Origin: Rhizobium sp. Q54
GTDB taxonomy: Bacteria > Pseudomonadota > Alphaproteobacteria > Rhizobiales > Xanthobacteraceae
Reading direction: 5' to 3'
DNA length: 64,000 nt
Assembly: GCA_945861895.1 (NCBI GenBank)
Contig: CAMAWF010000006.1
Location: forward strand, 1-64,000
The notes beneath the pieces are model-generated. The model ran no database searches. It was not told where the DNA came from and saw only the letters and a list, made by a program, of their open reading frames with translations. Below, piece after piece: positions 57,112 to 64,000 of the stretch. The position numbers and the translations under genes are program-made. Positions within the stretch are counted from its first letter, which is position 1, and the number at the start of each line of letters is the position of its first letter.

Positions 57112-57354
57112 GTGGCCACGATTGAAAAAGTCTCGCTCGACATCACAGTAGTGCTCGGCACCACCTCCATGCCGGTGCATCAGGTCCTCCGCCTCGGCCG
57201 TGGCGCCATCATCGAACTCGACGCCTCGGAAAACGATGCGGTCAGCATCCTCGCCAACAATCTCCCTGTCGCCAAGGGCATGGTGGTGGTCAATGGCAAC
57301 CGCATTGCCGTTCAGGTCGCCGAGTTGCTGCCGCGCCCGCCCGATATGCGCTAA
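57112..57354 (+). CDS. Lone FliN/SpoA-domain protein
   Basis: This 80-residue protein is a single SpoA domain ([42 protein letters not shown]), as in the C-terminus of flagellar switch protein FliN. It starts at GTG 57112 with AAGGA upstream. No other flagellar gene lies in the window, and it is shorter than typical FliN. It may act in a motor switch encoded elsewhere or have another role. Confidence 0.85.
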   Translation: MATIEKVSLDITVVLGTTSMPVHQVLRLGRGAIIELDASENDAVSILANNLPVAKGMVVVNGNRIAVQVAELLPRPPDMR

Positions 57355-57455
57355 TCGCTGCTGCGGCGGCCCCGGCCTTGTCCCCGCGGACCCTATTTGT
57401 TACATCCCGCCGTCTTTTGGACGCGGCGCCTGTGGGACGGCGTCCACACCCCTAC

Positions 57456-57540
57456 GCGGCCATGGCGGAATTGGTAGACGCACTAGCTTGAGGTGCTAGC
57501 GGGGCAACCCGTGGAGGTTCGAGTCCTCTTGGCCGCACCA
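57456..57540 (+). tRNA. tRNA-Leu (anticodon GAG)
   Basis: An 85-base tRNA with the acceptor stem GCGGCCA paired to TGGCCGC and an encoded CCA end. The anticodon loop TTGAGGT gives GAG at 57490-57492, reading CTC and CTT leucine codons. A long variable arm (GCGGGGCAACCCGT) fits tRNA-Leu. It lies about 100 bases after the SpoA-domain gene. Confidence 0.96.
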
Positions 57541-57577
57541 GCTTTCAGAAACTTACGGAGTTCCGGTCGCAGCCGGC

Positions 57578-58492
57578 TTACTGGCCGGTGCGGCTGCTGC
57601 GCTTGGGCTGCCGCCGCTCGACGATGAAGGGCGGAGGCAATTGCTCGGCAGGGGCATCGGCGCCCGTCCCGGTGACGCGCGGCCACCCCGGTTTGCCCGG
57701 GCTGGATGCGGTGCCCGGCGGCAACTTCGGCCGTTCGGCTCCAGCCGGCACCACCTGGACGACGCGATAGCCGCGTTTTTTAAGCTCCTTGAGCAGCGCC
57801 GGCAGCATCACCGCGGTCGCCGGCTGGACATCGTGCAGCAGCAGGATGCCGCGGCCTTTGCTCTCAAGCCGCGCGAGGGCGCGGCGCATCACTTCCTTGG
57901 CGTCGATTTGCTTGTACCAATCGTCGGCGGCGAAATCGGCGCTCCAGGTCACGATCGAGCGCGCGGCGAGATAGTCCTCCACGTTCTTGACCCGCAGCAG
58001 ACCGGGAATCCGGAAGAACGGCGCCACGGACCTCGGATCGCCGAGCGCGGCGCCAACCGAGGCGATGCCGTCGTTGATTTCCCGCTCCGCCCGCTCCTGC
58101 GACATGTGATCGAAGGTGAGCGGATGATTTTGGCTGTGGGTGCCGATGCTGTGGCCGGCATTATAGATCTGGCGCACCACGTCCGGGTGGGCGCTGGCCT
58201 GCCGCCCGACCAGGAAATAGGTCGCCTTCACGCATTCGGCGGCGAGCGCGTCGAGCACCCGGTTGGTGTAGGGCGGCAGCGGACCATCGTCGAAAGTCAG
58301 CACCACTTCGCGGTGCGCGAGCGGCAGCGTGCGCGAATACTGCATGGAGCCGACGCGGGTATTCTCGCCGCCGATCGCGAGCACGCGGCTGGTGCCGAGT
58401 GCGCCCGGATTGCCGGGGCATGCGGCGGCGACGGCCGTCGCCGTCCCGCCCACTAGGGCGAGCCAACACGCTAGGGCAGTAACGCAACGCAT
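57578..58492 (-). CDS. Exported polysaccharide deacetylase (NodB-like), copy 1
   Basis: This 304-residue protein has a signal peptide (MRCVTALACWLALVGGTATAVAA) and a carbohydrate-esterase-4 domain with TFDDGPLPPYT, the metal motif GTHSQNHP and a late LLLHDV motif. It probably removes acetyl groups from a cell-surface polysaccharide or peptidoglycan. The C-terminus is a basic Pro-rich tail. The adjacent gene at 58660 is a paralogue. Confidence 0.9.
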   Translation of the reverse strand: MRCVTALACWLALVGGTATAVAAACPGNPGALGTSRVLAIGGENTRVGSMQYSRTLPLAHREVVLTFDDGPLPPYTNRVLDALAAECVKATYFLVGRQASAHPDVVRQIYNAGHSIGTHSQNHPLTFDHMSQERAEREINDGIASVGAALGDPRSVAPFFRIPGLLRVKNVEDYLAARSIVTWSADFAADDWYKQIDAKEVMRRALARLESKGRGILLLHDVQPATAVMLPALLKELKKRGYRVVQVVPAGAERPKLPPGTASSPGKPGWPRVTGTGADAPAEQLPPPFIVERRQPKRSSRTGQ

Positions 58493-58659
58493 ACTGAACC
58501 GACGCCCGAATTGTTATTGGCCGCAGGCGCACGTCCGCGCGCCCGGCGGCAGCCGCAAAGGATTTATTTGAATCTATCCCTGAACGGGCTCGTATTGAGA
58601 AAATACGAAGCACAATATTAACGCGCCATTTACCATACGAAGGCGCCATTGGCGCGTGT

Positions 58660-59436
58660 TCAACGCAGCAGCCCGCGCGCGCCGGCCGGGACGACGTGCA
58701 CGATCCGATAGCCTCGCCGTTTCAGCTCGCGCAGGAAGCTGGGCAGCATCTGGACGGTCTGCGCCCTGGTGTCGTGGAACAGCAGGATGCCACGGCCGCT
58801 CTGCTCGACCCGCGCCATGACCAGGTTCAACTGCTGTTCCGGCGTCATCGGGTCCCAGTCGCTCGCCCATAGATCAGCGCCGAACACCACGATCCCGCGC
58901 CGCGCAAGCCGCTCGAGCAAGGCCGGACTGGAAGCGAAGCCGGGAAAGCGGAAAAACGGCGTCACCGGATCGCGCCGGCGCTGGCCATAGACGGCGTATT
59001 CGTCCTCCTCGATGCCACGGTCGATTTCCGCTTCCGCCGCAGCAATCGGCAACCGGTTGAGCACTTTATGCGAATAAGTGTGATGGGCGACGGTGTGGCC
59101 TTCGGCCAGAATCCGGCGGGCGAGTTCCGGATGCTTCTGCGCATGCTGCCCGAGCAAGAAAAAACTGGCGCGCACGCATTCGCGCCGCAGCGCTTCAAGC
59201 ACCGCCGGAGTGGTCTCCGGCAGTGGGCCGTCGTCAAAGGTGAGCACCAGCTCCTTCGGCCCCAGCGCAAGCGTCGCCGGAAAATGCTTGCGTCCGACGC
59301 GCGGAGTGGTCGCGGCGCTGACTTCGAGCACGCGTTCGGTGCCGAGCGTTGCGGGATTGCCGGGGCAGGGCGCCGCCGCGGCGGCCGTGAGCGGCAGCAG
59401 GAGCAAGAGGGACAAGGTGGCAACGGTGCGAATCAT
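58660..59436 (-). CDS. Exported polysaccharide deacetylase (NodB-like), copy 2
   Basis: This 258-residue paralogue starts with a signal peptide (MIRTVATLSLLLLLPLTAAAAA; ATG 59436). Motifs TFDDGPLPETT, HTVAHHTYSHK and LFHDTRA are intact. The two proteins share the CPGNP and PGALG/PATLG N-terminus and the RIVHVVPAGA end, so they arose by duplication. A 167-base gap separates them. Confidence 0.9.
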   Translation of the reverse strand: MIRTVATLSLLLLLPLTAAAAAPCPGNPATLGTERVLEVSAATTPRVGRKHFPATLALGPKELVLTFDDGPLPETTPAVLEALRRECVRASFFLLGQHAQKHPELARRILAEGHTVAHHTYSHKVLNRLPIAAAEAEIDRGIEEDEYAVYGQRRRDPVTPFFRFPGFASSPALLERLARRGIVVFGADLWASDWDPMTPEQQLNLVMARVEQSGRGILLFHDTRAQTVQMLPSFLRELKRRGYRIVHVVPAGARGLLR

Positions 59437-59585
59437 ACTCTCGCTCGGGTCCGGCGGGGGCCGCAATTGATCCCAAGCAAGGCCCACCGGCAAGCCCAGC
59501 TTGCGGTCATGATTTATTCACCCTGTTTTCTGACCCGGCATTAACCCTGAATATCTAGCTTGATCCGCGGACTGGCGGAGCAGGC

Positions 59586-61499
59586 GTGGAGTTTTCAGTG
59601 GACGGCGGAATCTCAGCCGCGGCGGGGGATGTAAAGCCCCGGCGCGCGATGTTTTCGTGGCGCAAGCGGCGCGGCGGGAACGCGCAAACCGGCGACCGGC
59701 CTGCCGGCGAACCGCGCGAGCACGCGCAGCGGCTCTCGATCACGTCTCGCGTCATCGTGGCCGGCACCTTGTTGGGCCTCGGCGTGCTGCTGGTCTGCTC
59801 CGCTGTCGGCTACGGGCTGGCGCGGCAAAGCGACGAGAGCCAGGCCATGCAACGGCGCGCGGCCTTGCGCGCCGGGATTTCGGAATTCCGCGCGCTGTTC
59901 CAGGACTTCAATGAAGTCGATCCGCGCCTCGTGCGCATGTTGGAGCAAAGCAGCGGCCTGCAAGGGCTGAAATTCGAAACCGAACCGGCGCCGGGGGCGC
60001 GTGAAGCGCATCCGTTGCTCACAAGCCAAGGGCGCATTGTCGGCTTCTTCACCTGGGAGCCGGATTGGCCGATGACGCTGATGGTGAACCGGCTGCTTCC
60101 GGTTGCCGCCGCGCTCGCGCTTTGCCTTGCCGGTTTCGCCGGCTTGTCGCTATGGCAATTGCGGCGCGCACGGCTGGAGCTTGCCGCAAGCGACAGCGAT
60201 GCCCGCAAGGCCGCGCAGCAAGACCGGCTTTCCGGTCTGCCCAATCGCGGCGGGGTGCTTGAACTGCTCGGCGTGGCGCTCGATGCGCGCGAAGGCGAGC
60301 GGGCCGTGACGTTTGCCTTGCTCAAGCTCGATGGCCTCAATGACATCAATAACCAATTCGGCCAGCAGGGCGGCGACGACCTCATCGCGAAGGTTGCCGC
60401 GCGGTTGCGCGAAGCCTTGCCGCCGCAGGCCGTGTGCGGCCGTTTCGGCGGCGATGAATTTGCGTTGATCCTGGCCGCGGACGTGGATGCAAACGATTGC
60501 TTACGGGCAGCGATCGAGGCTGCGTCGCAGCCGTTGTGGATGGACACGGCGGTGCGGATCGGCGCACGCGCTGGATTTGCCCAAGCGCCGCGCGATGGGA
60601 CGAGCGGGGAGGAACTTGCCCGCTGCGCAGATATTGCCTTGCGCAGTGCCAAGCGCCAGGCGCCGGGCAGCATCGTCGCTTTCGCGCCCGAGATCGACGC
60701 CGAATTCAACGATCGGCAGTTCATCAAGCGCGAATTGACGCGGGCGCTGAACGCGCAAATGCTGGAATTGCATTACCAGCCCATCGTTACCGCCAATGGC
60801 GCGCGCATCGTCGGGGTCGAGGCGCTGTTGCGCTGGAATCATCCAAGCCGCGGCAACATCTCGCCCGCCATATTCATTCCCATTGCGGAACAGATGGGTC
60901 TGATGGATGAACTGGGTGAATTCGTGCTGCGCCGCGCGCTCGTGACGGCCATGCGCTGGCCGGACCTTTACATCGCCGTCAATCTCTCGCCGCTGCAAAT
61001 GCGCGACCGCGGAATTATCGACCTGGTGCGCGAGGTGTTGGCGGCGACAAAAATCCTGCCCTCGCGCGTCATGTTCGAGATCACCGAAGGCGTGCTGATC
61101 GACAACCCCGACGAGATGAAGCGGCGGATCGCGGATTTGCGGGCGCTCGGCGTGCGGATTGCGCTTGACGATTTCGGCTCGGGCTATTCGAGCCTGAGCT
61201 ATTTGCAGCAGTTTCCGTTCGACAAACTCAAGATCGACCGCGGCTTCGTCGCGCCGCTCGGCCGCTCGGCGAATGGCGGGGTTATCATCCAGGCCATCAT
61301 AGCGCTCGGCCGCGCGCTCGGCATGAATGTGCTGGTCGAGGGCGTCGAGACCGAGGAGCAGCGGGTGCTGCTGCGGCTTGCCGGTTGCGACGAGATGCAG
61401 GGGTTTCTGTTCGCGCGCGCCATGCCCGCCGCCGCTATCGACCGCCTGCTGGCGAAGCCGAATGCCGCCGCCGTGGCGGATGCTAAAGCGGTCGCCTGA
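59586..61499 (+). CDS. Membrane GGDEF-EAL cyclic-di-GMP protein
   Basis: This 637-residue protein has two membrane helices (about residues 50-85 and 165-190) enclosing a short periplasmic sensor region, then GGDEF and EAL domains. GGDEF is intact at residues 288-292, and the EAL motif is EALLRW at 412. The DDFGSGYSSL and QGFLFARAM motifs are also present. Both synthesis and breakdown of c-di-GMP therefore look possible. The start is GTG 59586; ATG 59649 is the alternative. Confidence 0.93.
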   Translation: MEFSVDGGISAAAGDVKPRRAMFSWRKRRGGNAQTGDRPAGEPREHAQRLSITSRVIVAGTLLGLGVLLVCSAVGYGLARQSDESQAMQRRAALRAGISEFRALFQDFNEVDPRLVRMLEQSSGLQGLKFETEPAPGAREAHPLLTSQGRIVGFFTWEPDWPMTLMVNRLLPVAAALALCLAGFAGLSLWQLRRARLELAASDSDARKAAQQDRLSGLPNRGGVLELLGVALDAREGERAVTFALLKLDGLNDINNQFGQQGGDDLIAKVAARLREALPPQAVCGRFGGDEFALILAADVDANDCLRAAIEAASQPLWMDTAVRIGARAGFAQAPRDGTSGEELARCADIALRSAKRQAPGSIVAFAPEIDAEFNDRQFIKRELTRALNAQMLELHYQPIVTANGARIVGVEALLRWNHPSRGNISPAIFIPIAEQMGLMDELGEFVLRRALVTAMRWPDLYIAVNLSPLQMRDRGIIDLVREVLAATKILPSRVMFEITEGVLIDNPDEMKRRIADLRALGVRIALDDFGSGYSSLSYLQQFPFDKLKIDRGFVAPLGRSANGGVIIQAIIALGRALGMNVLVEGVETEEQRVLLRLAGCDEMQGFLFARAMPAAAIDRLLAKPNAAAVADAKAVA

Positions 61500-61583
61500 T
61501 CGATCCTGCCGGGCGCTGACAGCCCGGCCCGCACCTTATACATTCGGCCGGCTTGGCCGCGATCTGCGGCATGGGAGCCGCGC

Positions 61584-62756
61584 ATGATCCCGAATACCTG
61601 GACTGGATTCGATTTCGGCCTTGGCGCCGACGTCGAGATGCTGCGCAAGTCGGTCGGCGATTTCGCGCAGGACCGCATCGCGCCGCGCGCCGACGAGATC
61701 GACCGCTCCAATACGTTCCCGCGCGACCTTTGGCCGGAAATGGGCGCGCTCGGCCTGCACGGCCTCACGGTGGAGGAGGAATGGGGCGGGGCGGGGCTCG
61801 GCTATCTCGAACATTGCGTGGCGATGGAAGAAGTCTCGCGCGCCTCCGGCGCGGTGGGCTTATCCTACGGCGCGCATTCCAACCTCTGCGTCAATCAGCT
61901 GCGCCGCAACGGCAATGACGCGCAGAAACGCCGCTATCTGCCCAAGCTCATTTCCGGCGAGCATGTCGGCGCGCTCGCTATGTCGGAGCCGGGCGCCGGC
62001 TCGGATGTCGTCTCCATGCGCACGCGCGCGGACAAAAAGGGCGACCGCTACGTGCTCAACGGCTCGAAAATGTGGATCACCAACGGTCCGGTCGCCGACA
62101 CGCTGGTGGTTTATGCCAAGACCGACCGCACCGCGGGCGCGCGCGGCATCACCGCCTTTATCGTCGAGAAGGGCATGAAGGGATTTTCCGCCGCGCAGAA
62201 GCTCGACAAGCTCGGCATGCGCGGCTCCGACACCAGCGAGCTGGTGTTCGAAGACTGTGAAGTGCCGCAGGAGAATGTGCTCGGCGCGGTCGGCAACGGC
62301 GTCAACGTGCTGATGTCGGGGCTCGACTATGAGCGCGTGGTGCTGGCTGCCGGCCCGCTTGGCCTGATGCAGGCCTGCATGGATGTGGTGATCCCTTACG
62401 TCCACGACCGCAAGCAGTTCGGCCAGTCGATCGGCAATTTCCAGTTGGTGCAGGCCAAGCTCGCCGACATGTATGTGACGCTCAACGCCTCCAAGGCCTA
62501 TGTCTATGCGGTGGCGCGCGCCTGCGACGAGGGCCGCACCACGCGCGAGGACGCCGCCGGCGCCATTCTTTATGCCGCCGAGCGGGCGACCTGGATGGCG
62601 TTGGAAGCGATCCAGTGCCTCGGCGGCAACGGCTATATCAACGACTTTCCGTGCGGGCGCTTGCTGCGCGACGCCAAGCTCTACGAGATCGGTGCCGGGA
62701 CCAGCGAAATCCGCCGCATGCTGATCGGGCGGGAGATTTTCGAGAAGACGCGGTGA
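61584..62756 (+). CDS. ivd: Isovaleryl-CoA dehydrogenase
   Basis: This FAD enzyme oxidises isovaleryl-CoA in leucine breakdown. It has 390 aa. Motifs are [14 protein letters not shown], the [21 protein letters not shown] segment with the catalytic Glu placed as in isovaleryl-CoA dehydrogenase, and [20 protein letters not shown] broader acyl-CoA dehydrogenase role cannot be excluded. The carboxylase genes in this window fit the same catabolic theme. Confidence 0.9.
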   Translation: MIPNTWTGFDFGLGADVEMLRKSVGDFAQDRIAPRADEIDRSNTFPRDLWPEMGALGLHGLTVEEEWGGAGLGYLEHCVAMEEVSRASGAVGLSYGAHSNLCVNQLRRNGNDAQKRRYLPKLISGEHVGALAMSEPGAGSDVVSMRTRADKKGDRYVLNGSKMWITNGPVADTLVVYAKTDRTAGARGITAFIVEKGMKGFSAAQKLDKLGMRGSDTSELVFEDCEVPQENVLGAVGNGVNVLMSGLDYERVVLAAGPLGLMQACMDVVIPYVHDRKQFGQSIGNFQLVQAKLADMYVTLNASKAYVYAVARACDEGRTTREDAAGAILYAAERATWMALEAIQCLGGNGYINDFPCGRLLRDAKLYEIGAGTSEIRRMLIGREIFEKTR

Positions 62757-62786
62757 TTAAATTTGCCGTTCGGGGGGAGACATCGC

Positions 62787-63278
62787 ATGAGCGCGCGCAT
62801 CTTGGTGCTGGCCGCAATTATTTTGGCGGCCGCAGCGCCAATCCCGGCGCTGGCCGCGCCGGACGACCCCGATCCGGGTGATGCCCCGGCGCTGCGCGAA
62901 TGCGTCAAGAGCAAAGGCGGCACCAAGGCCGGCGATGCGACTTGCGTCGAGATGATCGTGAAAACCTGCATGACCGCGTTCGGGAACGATCACGACTCCA
63001 CCGTGCGCGATTGCAACCGCCGCTCGGAAGCCGCCTGGGATGTCATCCTCAATGCGGAATACGGCGCGCTGCGCGACAAACTGCCGGCCGCACAGATGGC
63101 CAAGCTGCGTGACCAGCAGCGCGCCTGGATCAAGGCGAAGGACAAAAAATGCAACGCGATCTACAAGAAATTCCAGGGCGCAATGGCATATCCGCCGATG
63201 GCCGTGTGCTTCAACTGTGAGGTCGCGCGACGCGCTTTATATCTGATGCGCTACCAGACCGCTGCCAAGTCCCTGTGA
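62787..63278 (+). CDS. Secreted Cys-rich protein, DUF1311/LprI-like
   Basis: The 163-residue protein has a signal peptide (MSARILVLAAIILAAAAPIPALAA) and several cysteines (VKTCMTAFG, DCNRRSEAAWD, CNAIYKKF, CFNCEVARRALYL). The AEYGALRDKLP...LRDQQRAWIKAKDKKC region fits the DUF1311 family of lysozyme-inhibitor-like proteins. ATG 62787 follows GGGGGGAGA. The function is unproven. Confidence 0.82.
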   Translation: MSARILVLAAIILAAAAPIPALAAPDDPDPGDAPALRECVKSKGGTKAGDATCVEMIVKTCMTAFGNDHDSTVRDCNRRSEAAWDVILNAEYGALRDKLPAAQMAKLRDQQRAWIKAKDKKCNAIYKKFQGAMAYPPMAVCFNCEVARRALYLMRYQTAAKSL

Positions 63279-63357
63279 TCGGCCGCCACATTAACTTTTG
63301 ACGCCTGCGAATCAGCTAGTGCATTGGCCGACACCATCGAGCAGGGAGATTTCGGTC

Positions 63358-63645
63358 ATGATGCGGGTAAGGCTCAAGGCCGATGGCCGGATCGTCGAAA
63401 TCCTGGCCGACGGCAGCGAACGCACCGTCGATCACAAGGACCCCGCGGCGTTTGCCCGCCAGGTGCGGGCGCGCACGCAGCTCACGCAGGCAGCATTTGC
63501 GCAAAGCATCGAAGTGCCGATCGAGACCGTGCGGAATTGGGAGCAGGGCAAGCGCGCCCCGCGCGGGCCGGCCCGCGCGCTGCTCAAGCTGATCGACCGC
63601 GCGCCGGAGACGGCTTTTGCCGCGCTTGGTGGAAAGCGGCGTTGA
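63358..63645 (+). CDS. Small Xre-type HTH regulator
   Basis: This 95-residue protein contains a helix-turn-helix (TQAAFAQSIEVPIETVRNWEQGKRAPRG) similar to the NadS/HigA-type regulators. ATG 63358 (second start at 63361) follows a GGGAG site. No toxin-like gene is adjacent, so it may be a stand-alone regulator. Confidence 0.82.
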   Translation: MMRVRLKADGRIVEILADGSERTVDHKDPAAFARQVRARTQLTQAAFAQSIEVPIETVRNWEQGKRAPRGPARALLKLIDRAPETAFAALGGKRR

Positions 63646-63790
63646 CGCGCCTGCTGACGGCCGCAAGCGAGTAAGGCTTCCGCCCACCAGATTTCTCATA
63701 TTCCAGGCCGTTCATCCGGGTTGGCAGCGCCGTGGCGACCGGGCATTCTGCCGGCCTCGCCCTTTTCGTCCGCCCCGTATGGAGTGTCCC

Positions 63791-64000
63791 ATGCCCGCCG
63801 CAATTCCTGTTGTCGAAGCTCATGGTGCCCGCATTCCCGTCATAGGTCTCGGCACCATGACGTTGAAGGAAAATATCTGCGTGCAGGCCGTTTCGGATGC
63901 GCTGCGGCTTGGCTATACGCATCTCGACACGGCGGCGTTCTATGGCAACGAGCGCGAAGTGGGCGAGGGCCTGCGCGCCTCCGGCGTCAAGCGCGAGGGC
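63791..64000 (+). CDS. Aldo/keto reductase, 3' partial
   Basis: The first 70 codons are present (MPAAIPVVEAHGARIPVIGLGTMTL...). The segment GYTHLDTAAFYGNEREVG holds the catalytic Asp and Tyr of the aldo/keto reductase family, which reduces carbonyls with NADPH. The window ends inside the gene. Nothing is seen in the 145-base gap upstream. Confidence 0.9.
   Translation, partial: MPAAIPVVEAHGARIPVIGLGTMTLKENICVQAVSDALRLGYTHLDTAAFYGNEREVGEGLRASGVKREG

Noticed and set aside
57070-57180. Longer lipB start at 57180
   Set aside because: It would overlap the start region and RBS of the SpoA-domain gene on the other strand, and the added residues are not conserved LipB sequence.
57456-57540. tRNA-Leu as an attachment site of an integrated island
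   Set aside because: No integrase gene, no repeat of the tRNA 3' end, and ordinary chromosomal genes on both sides.

Overview
This window is a single contiguous stretch of GC-rich alphaproteobacterial chromosome. Protein signatures, ribosomal gene order and the style of the intergenic palindromic repeats all point to the Hyphomicrobiales (Rhizobiales), in the Bradyrhizobiaceae/Xanthobacteraceae area. The genus cannot be fixed from sequence alone.

Positions 1-27.7 kb hold the core gene-expression superoperon, entirely on the plus strand: rpoB (5' truncated by the window edge, and carrying an apparent -1 frameshift near 3250), rpoC, an intrinsic terminator, a ~300-nt leader, then the str genes (rpsL, rpsG, fusA, tuf), the S10 genes (rpsJ to rpsQ), the spc genes (rplN to secY, adk) and the alpha genes (rpsM, rpsK, rpoA, rplQ). 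Order is canonical. Several products carry long low-complexity tails: RpsS (Ala/Pro), RpmC (Lys/Ala/Pro), RplO (Gly/Lys/Glu) and most strikingly Adk (a histone-H1-like basic tail of about 65 residues).

Positions 27.7-33.4 kb hold an exported ankyrin-repeat protein, an exported di-haem cytochrome c, a DegP/DegQ-type protease, RarA and an RluC-like pseudouridine synthase. A minus-strand operon at 33.6-38.3 kb encodes a three-subunit 2-oxoacid:acceptor oxidoreductase (KorB, KorA and a GltD/ferredoxin-like flavoprotein). It seems to be wedged between the RluC-like gene and a 5' stub of a HAD phosphatase followed by an ATP12 chaperone gene. The propionyl-CoA carboxylase beta gene follows at 39.7 kb.

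Positions 41.2-43.7 kb are accessory DNA. An AT-rich, frameshifted HEPN-type gene is followed by a VapBC/FitAB-type toxin-antitoxin pair with a palindromic operator over its promoter, and by a ~210-base element rich in inverted repeats. Palindromic intergenic repeats lie at both edges of the vapBC part.

Positions 43.7-53 kb are mostly ordinary metabolism and transport: two EamA transporters, a Bug-type binding protein, a CcdA/thioredoxin/metallo-hydrolase trio resembling SoxV-SoxW-SoxH, a carboxymuconolactone-decarboxylase-family protein, glutathione-dependent formaldehyde dehydrogenase with a small membrane protein, a thioesterase/esterase pair and a 1-Cys peroxiredoxin. Positions 53.2-64 kb hold the biotin-carrying carboxylase alpha subunit, a gamma-glutamylcyclotransferase-like protein, acylphosphatase, LipB, a lone FliN/SpoA-domain protein, tRNA-Leu(GAG), two paralogous polysaccharide deacetylases, a membrane GGDEF-EAL protein, isovaleryl-CoA dehydrogenase, a secreted Cys-rich protein, a small HTH regulator and the start of an aldo/keto reductase cut by the window edge.

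Propionyl-CoA carboxylase (alpha and beta genes ~12 kb apart) and isovaleryl-CoA dehydrogenase suggest branched-chain amino acid and odd-chain acyl-CoA catabolism. The Kor complex would link 2-oxoacid oxidation to low-potential or NAD(P)H electron carriers.
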